Below, in pieces: positions 22,428 through 34,037 of a stretch of 64,000 nt of DNA (position 1 is the first letter of the stretch; the number at the start of each line of letters is the position of its first letter). The translations under genes were made by a program, and so were the position numbers. This DNA is from Perkinsus marinus ATCC 50983 (taxonomy: Eukaryota > Perkinsozoa > Perkinsida > Perkinsidae). The notes beneath the pieces were generated by a model, which was not told the DNA's origin, made no database searches, and saw only the letters and a list, made by a program, of their open reading frames with translations. The DNA is taken from assembly GCF_000006405.1 (NCBI RefSeq), contig NW_003203465.1:25992-89991 (forward strand), given 5' to 3'.

Positions 22428-25400
22428 TCACGCTGGAGTCGATACCGTTGATAACATCATTGCGGCCAATACCACTCCATCCCGAAATTCCCCTCCAAGC
22501 TCACCTCCCGAGGCCGAATCCTTCTCCTCCCCATTGACCATGACAGTAGTCTCGTTATGTTGGGTTCTCAGCGCGTCATTCAAATAGGATCCGCCCTCCT
22601 CGATACGGCCTGCTTGTTTCTGAGAGTGAGTGCCACCCACAATATTGAGGTCATCAAGCCTTTGGGCTTTCGACTTCGACGTGAGGTCTTTACCCCCATC
22701 GATCAACTTCACCACCCGGACTCTCCAGCCTGACCAAACATGCTCTACCACAGCGAAGAAATACCCTCCTACCTCCTGGAGTAGTAGACCCAGGACTGCG
22801 GCCACTACTCGATTGACCTTTATATTTCACCGTAGACTCCGTATGCTTCGACTCAGTGTTGTTAAGGAAAGACCCTCCCTCCTCAATAGTCCCGGCGCCC
22901 TGCTGCGTAGTAGTGTCACCACCCAGGAGCACATTCCTCAACGATCCACCGTCCCCACCGAAACTCAGTGGTCCATCATCTGAGCTCAACTGTATCGATT
23001 CAGCAACATCCACCTACCCACCTCCAGGTTTAGCCTCCACAACACCATCATGTTCGCGAAAGTTCAAAGGCCGGGGCGTTGGGGGGCGAGCAACCTCTCC
23101 AATTTCCTCCTTAGTATCAACAACCTCTGTAGGCTCTAAACCACATACAGCATGACCACAACACCAGAGACCAACGACCTACCATGCGACTTCACCTCCC
23201 CCACATCCTCCTCGAACATCGTACCTGAAAAATTCCATAGTCCCCCTAGGCCTACCCGCGTCACCACCACACTCACCAGGCTTCGACTCCGGACGGCGTG
23301 ATCTGGAGTTGGTAGTGTTACTCGAGGTTCTTCGATCCTCCCTAAACTCCTGACCTCCCTCTTCAATTCGACTACGACCTGAGAGCACCCATCCAGTCTT
23401 CTCGTATACCTCCAACACCGACCTTGTGTCACACGCGTGTCACCACCCAGCGTAACCCCACCTAAAAAACAACATCTCCGTAAAAAACCTACTCCCACTA
23501 CTCACCATCGTCAGGGTCCACTTCCCCACTGTCCTCTCCAAACCGAACCCGTGGTCCGCTATCCACAGGAACTACAGATCCAAATCTCGTCATACAGTAC
23601 CCCAGGTCCACTACTTTCCATATCCTCAACCTCCCCGGCCGACTCCCCAAAATTCACCCCCACTGTGCTAGTCGTGGTAGTGGTAGTAGTACTGACTGTC
23701 GTCATTACCACCGACTCAGAGGCAGCAACTCTCTCAGCCTCGCCCTCCTCGTTCCCAAAGAGAAGAGGAGCTGTAGTTGGCTCGGGTGCTGACATCCATG
23801 CATTCACGAGCATCGACCCAACAAGCCTACATGGAGTGGTTACAGCGCCGAACTCCTCACCACCAAAGTCGACCCCAACTGGCGTCGTAGTACTCGATGC
23901 TAAGACAAGGCTCATAAGGAACAGTTTCCACAGCTCGACTCACTGAGAGGGGCAGTACTGGTTGATGATGATGGTGCCCTAGTGGTTGTTGTGATTGCTG
24001 TGTTAGTCGACACCGACTCCGCTACATGCTCAGCCTCCCCCTCCTCCACACCAAATGCAAGAAGACCCCGACCCGTATTAGTAGGAGCTGATGGAGTCAC
24101 GATGTGGCCAAAAGATGGTATGAATAATTCCTTGTGGGAACTCACATGATTTAGTCACCGTACCAGCCGACTCTCCAAAATCGACACCAACCGATGAGGT
24201 TGTTGTTGTTGATGATAGCGTTGCTAACACAGACCGATATGCATCCACAACCAGGCACAGCCCAGCAAATACTTACGACGTGGTGTAGGAGTACTCATCT
24301 CGGTACTCTCCGGCTCCTCTGAAAAAAGCCCAACCAGTCAGTAACCAGTACAAATGGATTTCCGTCAACCACGATGAATACAGTTCCCCATAAACTCCTA
24401 GTCTCCATAGCGATATTTAGTGACAATCTGTAATTCCACTACTACTACTACTACTACACCCAGTACTCCATCACTGTACTCTTCATCACTACGCCCCGCC
24501 CCCTCCTACTCTCTCCTTCCCTCATATCAAAGTTCAAACTGGCAGGACTACTAGCCGGCTCAGTCGGTGCAGGAGTCGTTGCTAAGGACAGCCACTTATC
24601 CCTCCGTAAAACACTTCCGAACTCACTCGAGGTAGACCCCGGTCGTTTGATAGTCTCCCCACTCTCCGCAACTTCACTGTCCCCACCCAGCCTCTCCGAG
24701 TGACCTGATGATGCCATAAACCATCCAACCTCACAGATCAGCACCCCACACATACCCGAGCCTTTGCCACTGTCTCCACCTACTTCCACCACAGCCTCCT
24801 CTAAAATACAATAACATCACCTCCTCCTCCCCTCCCCCCGTGCTCACCTTTCTTCACAGCCTCCCCATCCTCCTCCTGGAACTGCAGGAGCCTATTGGGC
24901 TCCTTTATCGGTCCTGATAGCACCACCGTAGCTGCCCTACACCATACCATAACGCACCTTCAACCTCCCCGTCGTACTCCCCAAAGATGACCCCTTTCGT
25001 TGTCGTACTCAGTGTAGTCGTAGTCAATACACTACTAGTCTTCGTAGTAGTACTACTACTCGACCGCTCCTCCATCTGACTGGACTCAGCCACCTCCTCA
25101 GCGGTCCCCTCCTCCGAATCAAAAGCAAGGCTATTCGTTGGAGCTAAACAACAACAGCCCGTCCCCACGTAGCAGTATTGATGAAATATATCTTCGCTTT
25201 CCTCAGCTGCTGAGCTCAAGAGTTTCCTCACTAACTCTAGGAGTTCACTTACAAATTCGGGTAGACCGCCGAAACCAGGGAAATTTTTCCAATGTTCTCA
25301 GACGTGGTTACCCATGTGCACATTTTTCCAAGTATATGATCCCAAACTCACCGATGGGGAAATCCCAAACTATACGACTGATACTGACGAGTGATACGCT

Positions 25401-27733
25401 CAGATGTAGCATGTCACTCGTTAATTAACAGTTTGAATTGAATTGATCCCAGACTCACCAGCAGTCGTGGTCACTTCTCCCTTATGCTCCGCAAAGGTCA
25501 CTAGCCTAGCCCCCGGCTCCGTAGTAGTCGTAGTAGCTGCCCGAGAGTATTATGCAACTCCTTCGTGAGTAACTCTACTACTTGTTGTAGTATTCTCGAG
25601 AGCCCTTGCTGTACTGGGCGTAGGTATGTGACTAGACTCCTCCTCAATTACCTTCTCAGCCTCGCCTTCCTCTACCCCAAAGCTCAACATCCGCGACCCG
25701 TCATCTGATAGCAACTCCACTACACTAAGATTCACCGCCCGGCTCACTCCTCGGCCCAACATGCCCGTCATCCTCGCCGAACTCCAGGAGGCCAGACGTG
25801 GTACTAGCAGGAGTTGGTCGTGGCTCTAACATCGCACAATTTCGTGGCGCAGTGACGATTCTTCAACCCACGTGTTGCCGTTGTAGTAGTGGTAACCTCC
25901 CCCTGCACATCCCCCGTAGTTGCTATAGCAACAGCCACATGAATAATACACCACACCTACACCCCACCTCCAAACACCAACTGATTCTCCTCGACAACCC
26001 CCGCTTCCTCCTCTGAGAATTCCGCCTTGACCGCTGTACTATTGCTGTTGATAGGGATCTCCTCGATGTCTCCATCCCCTTCCTCCTCTACACAAGACCA
26101 GTGTTGGAGTAGGAATATATGTCCGCTCTCCTCAGCTGCTGAGCTCAGGAGTTTCCTATACAGTGTTGGAGTAGGAATATATGTAATCGCTTTCCTCAGC
26201 TGCTGAGCTCAGGAGTTTCCTATACAGTGTTGGAGTAGGAATATATGTAATCGCTTTCCTCAGCTGCTGAGCTCAGGAGTTTCCTATACAGTGTTGGAGT
26301 AGGAATATATGTCCGCTCCCCTCAACTGAGCTCAGGAGTTTCCTCACTAATTATACGAGTTTATACACGATTCCTGGCAGAAATGTCCAGAAACTTCCGA
26401 GAATTTCCTAAAACTTTCCTCAGAAATTTCATGTTGTCCCCAACACATGTAGTTGAACATGTGCATATTTTCCCCTCCACCTCACCAGCAATTCCTCGAT
26501 CCTGCTTATCCTCACCAAGCGTCTTCTTTTCCTAAACCACCATCATCACTACATCCATCCCTACAAAACCATCTACACCTACAAAGAGGTAAACTAGGAA
26601 GCATTTCAACGCCCTCCTATCGCTGAAGCGGAACTCCACTATGTTGCCATCCTTGGTAATCGCCGTGAGAAGGAGGTCAGTAGGAGCCGGGCCGACGTAG
26701 AGTGTGCTCAGGAGTATATCAAGCTTGTACGGGGCGAGGGGATCCTCGGTATTCATGGAAATGGGCGCACCCGTTTCACTGTTATATACACGAACGCTCT
26801 TGGGGGAACCTTACCGACGACAGTACTTCGGATGGAATCACACTGGTCCTACTGTGACAAGCTGGTCTATTGACACCAGTAGTGCTGTTATCGGCAAGTA
26901 CCACTGCTTGGGCTACCTCCTCACCTGAGGATGGAGCACTCATAACGACGATGAAGGATTCTCTTCAACGGACTCGAATGCTCCTCAATATCGCCTTCCT
27001 CCTCTTCAAAGTTCACTCCGCTCGGTGCCGCTGAAGTAGTGGCTGATTGACACAGACAGCAATCCGTAGATGCGCAGTCGAATTAGATCTCACTCGAAGT
27101 AGAACTCGTATCCACCTCGATCGACTCATGCTCACTTTGGCCTGCCACGAGTGATGATAGCCGTACTGAGCTCGGCGGATACTCACTTGAACTCTCTTCC
27201 TTAGTGCCCTCCTCGCTACCAAAGCTCAACACCATGGAGTTCCTCACCGGTGCTCTAGTCGTTGTAGTCGTCGAAACTGAAAAAATTGCCGCAAGCGAGC
27301 GGACCTTGAAATTCGCCTCGACCTACTTGGTGTTGTAACAGCTCCTCCTTCCTCATCGAAGAGCAATCCAACACTAGCAACAGTGGTAGTCGTTGGGACT
27401 GAGGAAACGTGGCTCCCAACCAAGCTAGAGTGTCGATATTGAACCCACTTGGTGTTGTGACAGCTCCACCTTCCTCATCGAAGAGCAACCCGACTGTAGT
27501 TGTTGTTGTAGTGGTAGTAGTGGAAGGGGCTGAAGGGCATAACAGTATGGTACCACTAGGGGTGGTTCATGGCTGACCTGCATGCTGCTGTTGTGCCAAG
27601 GTGTTGTACTGCACACTCGAAGAGCCTGTAGAGAACAATTTTACGACGCGTGACGGATGTGTTCTCCCTTACTTCTTCGATCAACCTCGCCAGTCTCTGT
27701 GCCAAAGCTGAGACTCTTTCTAGCGTAGCTCAT
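22428..27733 (-). CDS. Long modular gene: about 20 acidic F-G-x-E-E-G-E repeats with Thr linkers
   Basis: A short module recurs on the minus strand along 5 kb. Examples are SLSFGTETGEVD near 27705, LLFDEEGGAVTTPS at 27455 and again at 27345, VLSFGSEEGTKEE near 27215, GVNFEEEEGDIEE near 27000, EFGEDDGHVG near 25780, LSFGVEEGEAEKV near 25670, LAFDSEEGTAEEV near 25115, GVIFGEYDGEVEG near 24980, LLQFQEEDGEAVKK near 24870, LNFDMREGESRR near 24530, LAFGVEEGEAEHV near 24055, LFGNEEGEAERV near 23750 and GVNFGESAGEVED near 23650. Modules are linked by Thr/Ser runs and by introns of about 44 nt; the join GEVEG|PIKEPNRLL is exact. Nearer the 3' end another motif repeats, IEEGGSFLN or IEEGGSYLN. One exon (26532-26756) is different, with SETGAPIS and LLLTAITKDGNIVEF, a beta-propeller-like blade. 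The start at 27733 (MSYARKSLSFG) and the 3' end are tentative, and more than one gene is possible. The function is unknown. The composition suggests a surface or secreted, heavily O-modified, Ca-binding or scaffold protein. Confidence 0.6.
25170..25335 (+). repeat. Introner-like element inside the modular gene
   Basis: The left block (gaaatatatcttcgctttcc, gctgagctcaagagtttcc) and a diverged body are present; the right end is gttacccatgtgcac. It lies between two module exons. Confidence 0.75.
26098..26490 (+). repeat. Introner-like element with four tandem left ends
   Basis: The left module (cagtgttggagtaggaat ... aggagtttcctata) is repeated four times at about 64-bp spacing (starts 26099, 26162, 26226, 26290). 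It is followed by a full body and right end (caacacatgtagttgaac, then gtgcatattttccc). It lies in an intron of the modular gene. Confidence 0.92.
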
Positions 27734-28390
27734 TGATGCTACTAGAGATAGTTTTATTATCGTTCTGATGCATAGGGTCGAACCCATGCTGTTCAAGGGA
27801 ACAAAAAAAGGGGCCTAAAAGGACTATATCATTCACTGTCATTGACAAACGAAATTCAATCAACTGTGAGTAGCTGAATCACAATCCCTAGTAGACCGAT
27901 GCGTCCACAAGGCTATTTGCAGGCCTCGGAAAGAATCAAAGCAATTATTGTTCGTAGAGGTAGTGCAAAACACCATGCTGAACCAATTGAAATTTGACGG
28001 GGATTTTGAAGAAAGACTCCATAAGGAGCTCCCACTATTCATGAGGTCCAAGGGTTACAGGATTGGCATCCACCCCGCTTGTGCTCCCACGATGGTTCCT
28101 TTTCTCAGATGATTTCTGTGCGCAGTCGCAGCGCTCGAACGGTCGCAGGTGTCGACGTGCGAGACAGACGGTTCGTTGGGTCGACTTTCACGAGAGAGTT
28201 GAATAGCGATAGATCTATACAGGAGAAACATCAGAAAGGCACTCAGAACATGACTGAAGCCATCATTAGTTCCGCAACAACTATAAAGTGCGCTGTTAGA
28301 ATGTGTTGAGGAGTGGTAAGAAAGAGCAAGAACGCAAGAATTTCTATCACTTCTGACCAAACGAATCGTCTATACGATGGCGTGGTTATT

Positions 28391-29282
28391 ATGACAGTAC
28401 TCACTAAAGTACAACGGGACACTTTCATTAAGTTCAAAGAGCGGTTTCCGACTCGAGGGCTGCCTCTGGCGAAGCGAATGTATCCCGAGGAGTTCGCTGA
28501 CGTCACTAGTCACGACTGGAGTCGGCTTGTACATGAATTAGGGTATAGCCGAAGTGGTGACAAGCGAGCAAAGATCACTTCCAGGGTGAGCCGAATACTT
28601 CAGTCGAGGGTTCAGTACATTAGTTTGCTTAGGATAGCTCTAGAACGAGGCGTAACACTCAAGAGGCGTCTGATGAACGCACCCCGACGAGCATTGCTAG
28701 CGATGAACGGCGTCAAAGTGCCACAAGTGAGTTCAATGGCCATATGGAAGCACGGAATCAGTTGTCTCAGGCGAGCCGGGACCGCTATCTGATGGAGCTC
28801 GTGACAGCCAGGGTTCGAGTAACAATATTGAGGACGCTGGCAACCCTTCCACTGCTCAACGTGAGCTGGGTCTCGTCAGACGGGAGGCTAGGCGTCCTTT
28901 GTGTAGCAGCAACTCCCTACATGAAGTTCCTAACAACACGGCATCGGGAGCTCAGAGAACAAGGTGTATTGAAGCTTATCACACCGCGAGAAATCACCGC
29001 CACTATTCTTTGCGAATGGGGAGCAATGACCGAGTAGGATGCGCCTACGAGGATTCTTGGAAGGCCCCCTCTTCACTTAGGGAGCAGCGGACGTCATATG
29101 AGGCTCCTCCCACCACTGCGATTAAAGCAGAAGCACTTGCTGAGTCTGCTGTGGATGACGATGATTGTGCAGAAGCGGAGGTGGTGTTTGTTGAAGGCGG
29201 CTCGCGGGAGGGTGGTGGCAACCCAGTGGTCTCGACAGCTGATTATATCATTCCAGCACAACTATGCTCTGATGAAGACTAG
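28391..29282 (+). CDS. Unknown protein: basic helical N-terminus, acidic disordered tail
   Basis: The ATG at 28391 gives MTVLTKVQRDTFIKFKER, then FPTRGLPLAKRMYPEEF, TSHDWSRLVHELGYS and a basic helix-rich stretch (RVSRILQSRVQYISLL, RRLMNAPRRALLAMNG). A donor follows (gtgagttcaatgg). The 3' exon to 29282 is acidic and polar: NNIEDAGNPSTAQREL, NHRHYSLRMGSND, AVDDDDCAEAEVVFVEGG and IIPAQLCSDED then stop. The exact junction is uncertain because two downstream frames are open. The first part could bind nucleic acid, but no known domain is evident. It ends about 190 bp upstream of a 53-bp repeat array. Confidence 0.55.
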
Positions 29283-29478
29283 TACATTAAAGCTCCTAAC
29301 AGCCCTTGTGTAGAGTGTTACGACAGGTCTCGGTGGGGTCTTCTTTTGGTGATGATTGTCCTTCTGTCACTTCCTCTGTGGATGATGATCGTCAGCTGCT
29401 GGGGAGGAGTCCGATTGGATGATAATCAGCAGGGGCAGGCCGATTCCATCCTTGATACCATCGATTATTTCCCAGCCC

Positions 29479-29620
29479 GGGGCAACTATGCCACTCTAAG
29501 ATATGCCCCCATACAATCAATTCCCTCGCCCGGGGCAACTATGCCACCCCAAGATATGCCTCAATACAATCAATTCCCTCGCCCGGGGCAACTATGCCAC
29601 CCCAAGATATGCCTCAATAC
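29479..29620 (+). repeat. 53-bp minisatellite, about 2.7 units
   Basis: It has the same unit as the 7.6 and 46.6 kb arrays, in the same orientation, with diverged edges (ccactctaagatatgccccc, ttccctcgcc in place of tttacccg). It stops within a few bases of the duplicated phosphatase segment that starts near 29624. Confidence 0.95.
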
Positions 29621-29623
29621 TAT

Positions 29624-31480
29624 AATAGAAACCATAGATCGCGTCTGATGCACACAGGGTTTGTTGTTCAATAAGCTAACCCTCAGAGTCAGGAGGGTTC
29701 CTTCATTGGGAACATCTCTGGTGGGAGACTGCGTTTGATCTCACCTATGGGACAACTGTAAGAGAAGAAACTTTCGAATGCTTCCTTCACTACGTCGATG
29801 AATCCGAATTGGTATCGATTTAGCAGAGAGTCGATCCAACTCTGCCCCGTTGATAACCATGTTTTATGCGCTCATAGATGCTGACCTTCCTCATATGGCT
29901 GCTCCGTCCTTCTCCAGTATCGACATCAGTGGCGGAATACTCTCTTCCACCTTGTGGTGCGCATTGTACTATTAGCGTCAATCCTACCGTCCTCGCTAGG
30001 AGCGGAGACCCACTGCATTTGGACTGGTCGTCCCCAACCTCTACCAACGATTCGGATTGGATAGGCTTCTTCGCTCCACCCTTCCGTTCTACACGAATCA
30101 CGACTACGTTATGCGGTTCAAACCACACTTGATCGGCGCCTCAGAACACACGCTGTCTCTGACGAACATCAGTCCTCATTCTATGATATCCGCTACATTT
30201 CTGGTGCTACTGGCGACTGCCTCTGTCGGGCCGAGGAGAGAGTGACGTTCCGTATGAGACATCTTGAGCCCACTCAAGGCCACGTCAGCATGGATACTGT
30301 CACCGGTGCTCTCAAGGTCCATTGGGTTAGTGGGGATCCGAGCCCGGGGATCGTCGAGTACAAGGCTGCTGGCGATTCCGAATGGTCTGTGAGGCATGCC
30401 TCTGTTACAACCTACGACTATGAGGATATGTGTAATCGGGATGGGGATCCGAAGATTTACTACGATCCTGGCTTCTTCTATACAGCGGATTTACCAGCAT
30501 CATTAGAAGGGGAAATTCGTGTTCGCTTTGGTGGCATTCATCATCGCTCGGAAATCTTCACAGTCACCGCCCCCGTTCCCCCGAGCTCCGATGAGCCCCA
30601 CAGTGTCGCTCTTTTTGGCGACATGGGGGTTCAGGGCTACTATCGAGGGCCTGATGCAGTAGATGTTCCTAGCGGAAGTTGGGATACCTACTGGGTAGTC
30701 GATCATATGCGGTCCAATACAAGGTTGAGGATGGCAGTGCACATTGGTGATGTGTCCTATGCTATGGGGTATGCCCGTGTATGGGACTTGTTTGGTACTG
30801 CCCTTGAAGGGGTGGCGATGAGGATGCCCTATATGGTAAGTATTGGTAATCACGAGTTTGACTATACTAGTGGAGGCTGGCATCCTTCTTGGGGCAACTT
30901 TGGTTCGGACTCTGGTGGGGAGTGTGGTGTCCCGACTAAACACAGATATCAGTTCCCATATTGGTATTACTCCTTCTCATTTGGTCTCGTTCATTATGTC
31001 ATGCTTTCTTCTGAGCATGACTGGACTGAAGGCAGCGAGCAATGGGAGTGGCTCGATGAACAGCTGGCCAGCGTCGATAGACTTGTAACTCCCTGGCTCG
31101 TCGTGACCGCCCACCGTCCCATGTTGGTATCGGCTTATGATCCACCCCAACGAGCTGTCGAGGAGCACATGTATCCTGCCTTGGGACCTCTACTCAAGGA
31201 GCACCAGGTGGATCTGTTCGTTGCAGGACATTGGCATTACTATGAGAGGACACATCCTGTTGATGGCACGGTTCATGTTCTCGCTGGAAGTGCCGGTGCT
31301 GAAGTGGTGGCTGAGAGATACGACAATCTGTCTCGTACGGCTGCCATATGGCCCTTCGTTCGTGGCTATGTCGAGCTGAAGGTCACACGTGAAGCATTGG
31401 AAGGGACTTTCTATGGGATTAACGACACCATGACGAATAGACATCTGACCGAGTTCGACCATTTTATAATTTTCAAGTAG
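29624..31480 (+). pseudogene. Purple acid phosphatase, frameshifted duplicate
   Basis: This is the inverted paralogue of the gene at 44475-46136. The same signal peptide begins at the ATG at 29878 (MLTFLIWLLRPSPVSTSV) and the metal motifs are intact (FGDMG, GDVSY, GNHE, AHRP, GHWHYYERT). Compared with the other copy it lacks one base near 30093 (ctacac-gaa versus ctacaagga) and one near 30172 (atcagtcc versus atcaggtcc). The reading frame changes 1 to 3 to 2 and the protein cannot be made as one chain from the ATG. The 5' two thirds are nearly identical to the other copy. The C-terminal part differs (AEVVAERYDNLSR versus AIEGNFVFNNLPR) and ends at FDHFIIFK. Either it is a recent pseudogene, the downstream frame from about 30242 is used alone, or these are sequencing indels. 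The homology also covers about 250 bp upstream of the ATG. Confidence 0.88.
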
Positions 31481-32370
31481 GTCGAATTATTCACAAAACA
31501 GCGTAGAGCTTCTAGGAGTTCTTCACTGACTCGGGGCAGGACTTGCTCTGGTATTCTCAAGTACAATTATAGTATTTTCCCAATCGTTTGTTGTCATTCA
31601 ACCGAAAAAGCGTTTACCAGTCATTGGTACTCGATACTCATAAGCAGTTCACTTGATTCTGATAAGGAGTACTTTTGATGGGCTTTTTCTCATATGGTCT
31701 TTCCGAAATATCCGATTCTATTTCACTCACGTGTTGTGTCATCTGGCTCGTGATCTGAGCTCGCCAAACGATAAGATGATAGTGATTAAGCTGGAATACA
31801 ATATCAACATGCTGAGTGCTCTATGCTACTCAGCAGCTCCACTCCTACGAGACCAGAGAGTGAACCAGAGGCTCTGGTCAACTCTGGGCCAGAGTTGCTC
31901 TGAAATTTCATGTAACTACTACATTCGATGCACTAACAATTGCATATCACTATCGATTCGAGCGTGCCTGGGTGCGGCCCTCCGTGGAAGATTGAACTGC
32001 AGTATCGGTTGATGCCAGTATAGACTGCGGCCCCTTTGACCGAGCCTGAGGATGACTGCCAGTCGGAGCCTTTCCGTTTATTACTTTCGAGATTCGTCAC
32101 TCCAGAGCCACAAGTACTCACTCGAGACATGATGAAAATCAATTGACTAGTCTCTTCAGAGAGGTTCCCCATTTGATACATATACAAGGCTCAGTAGCCG
32201 ACGCATCAGCTGCTGGTCAGAATGTCGCTATCGTAACCACGAATGAGAGGTAGAGTACAATGAACAGTACCAGGCGACGCCTAGTAGACGTCATCAATAG
32301 CGCTAAACTACTATTCATAAGTACGTTTAGCTGCTGAGTCTCAGACTGTTCACTTGGCGTCCCTCTAAAG
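31481..32370. other. Intergenic
   Basis: No supported gene. The imperfect repeat agagagtgaaccagaggctctgg sits near 31855, followed by ctctgggccagag. Short minus-strand frames are not protein-like. Confidence 0.4.
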
Positions 32371-32379
32371 TGTTGGCAA

Positions 32380-34033
32380 CCGAAGAGGAGCCGAACGAGA
32401 GTTTGCCGGAGGAAATCCACTGGGCAGAAGTCGGCATGTTCCGACACAGCGCCGTAGATGAATTTCGTTCAGCTGCTCATCAGCGATGGCAATGCGACCT
32501 ATAATGACTTGGACAAATATTTCGCTGAACATGATGCTCACACACCCTTCACGTACATTGCCGAGAACCCGCGACTCGTATGCAGTATCTCATTCGCGAC
32601 CGATTCGTCAATACCTTCATAGGAGCCGGTACAGCAGCCAAGTGTTGCTATTGGTACCAAGGGCGCCTGGGCAGTTTCCACAGAGCTCCAAGACGGGTGC
32701 AGTGAATATGGGTAGGGTTCAGCCATCACAGTCAGAATTACAGATGCCAGAACAGCTATATTTTAGAACTATGGTCACCCTGAGCCTCGATGGGATCCTC
32801 GCAGGGGCCAAGGTCTCGAATGCATGGATGTCCCGTCGAGTGCGGACGGTGGTTTTTGGTCTGGAACACGCACTCTTGCTAACGAGCAACGGAGCTCTCT
32901 TTGCATGTGGCTCAAATGACAAGGGACAACTGAATCCATTCTCTACCAGCAGAAGAGAGCGATTTTCAATGTGCAGAGTAGCCATGAAGTTGAGCACACA
33001 TCAGTGTAAGAACCTTGCAGGTTACCCTCCCTGCTGAAGCGGATACAGCGATACTTATAGCCGCACACGGTCACAGAAGTGGCTGCGTGTGCGTCCCGGG
33101 GGACCGCCTGTTCGAATGGGGTGCCGGTATTGGGTCAAAGGTACATCATCTGATCTATACATCTGGCGGAGCTACTTGTCGACTCCAGATGCGTGAAGTA
33201 GATGTCTTGGGGCGGGATGGTGTTTGCATAATACAATATGAGCTGAATGATACCCACTCATTGGCCCTCGTCGAGACCGAGGGATCCACAACGGAGTAAT
33301 TGCCGCGCGGAGCTTATAATTTAGGATATTCCCAGGGTCTTATCGTGGACGGCCACTCGGAATGTCCTCGACAAAGACCGCGAGCAGGAAGGCGAAGCTC
33401 ATAATGATGAAGGTGGGAGTCGCAAAAGAATCGAGCATGAATCAGAATGTGATTGCCATTGAGTCTGCACCAGCATCCACTTAGCATGAAAACGTTAATG
33501 CGACCTCAAGTTTGTTTCTACACTTCGATGTAGTAGTTGCTCAGATAATGACGATACCCGTTACCCAAGAATGGTCACGCTCCCGGTATCTACCGCAGTT
33601 GTGCATCTATCTTGCGGCCCATCATACTCAGTGAGGCTGCCCGATGTCTAGAGAGCCCCGAACCTCTGGTACGCGATCAGGTCTTCGTGACTGCCACTGG
33701 AGAAGTCTATACGCGTAGCCTCCACACAGCGTCTTCAGTGGTACACCTGGGTGTTGACGACATCCATGCCTGGATTCGGGTGGGCAAAACTGTCAGCGGC
33801 CTAGGCTTGCGTGGATCAGCCGCAAGATACCGTATTTTGGTGGTCGCTATCGACGAGCCGTGAAGAGTCACTGTGGTGATGGCTTCACCATCGTCCTCGC
33901 CGAGATGGGTGGCCATTCTGAGATCAGCGGACGCAGGGATGCCTTACGCGGCGATAGATCTGTAGAGTGCTTCGTGCTGCACTCTAACATTGATGTGCAT
34001 TCAGAAGCTGTATGCCATCTTGAAGATAAATAA
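32380..34033 (+). CDS. RCC1-repeat protein (5' end approximate)
   Basis: The exons read EEIHWAEVGMFRHSAV, NDLDKYFAEHDAHTPF, AIGTKGAWAVSTELQDG, TVVFGLEHALLLTSNG with ALFACGSNDKGQL, GDRLFEWGAGIGSK and DDIHAWIRVGKT. The last exon is SHCGDGFTIVLAEMGG, ending SEAVCHLEDK at the stop at 34031-34033. G-x-x-H-x-x-x-L-T-x-x-G-x-x-x-x-x-G and C-G-D-G-F-T are signatures of RCC1 propeller blades, at least four of which are visible. RCC1-like proteins act as guanine-exchange factors or as scaffolds at chromatin or cilia. No chromatin tail is seen. Several short introns are needed and not all were fixed; the start codon is not certain. The stop is 4 bp before the next ATG. Confidence 0.65.
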
Positions 34034-34037
34034 GCGC

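Noticed and set aside
30503-30943. Antisense ORFs inside both phosphatase copies (also 44844-45509)
   Set aside because: They are mirror frames of a strongly conserved enzyme gene, appear in both copies only because the DNA is duplicated, and show no domain.
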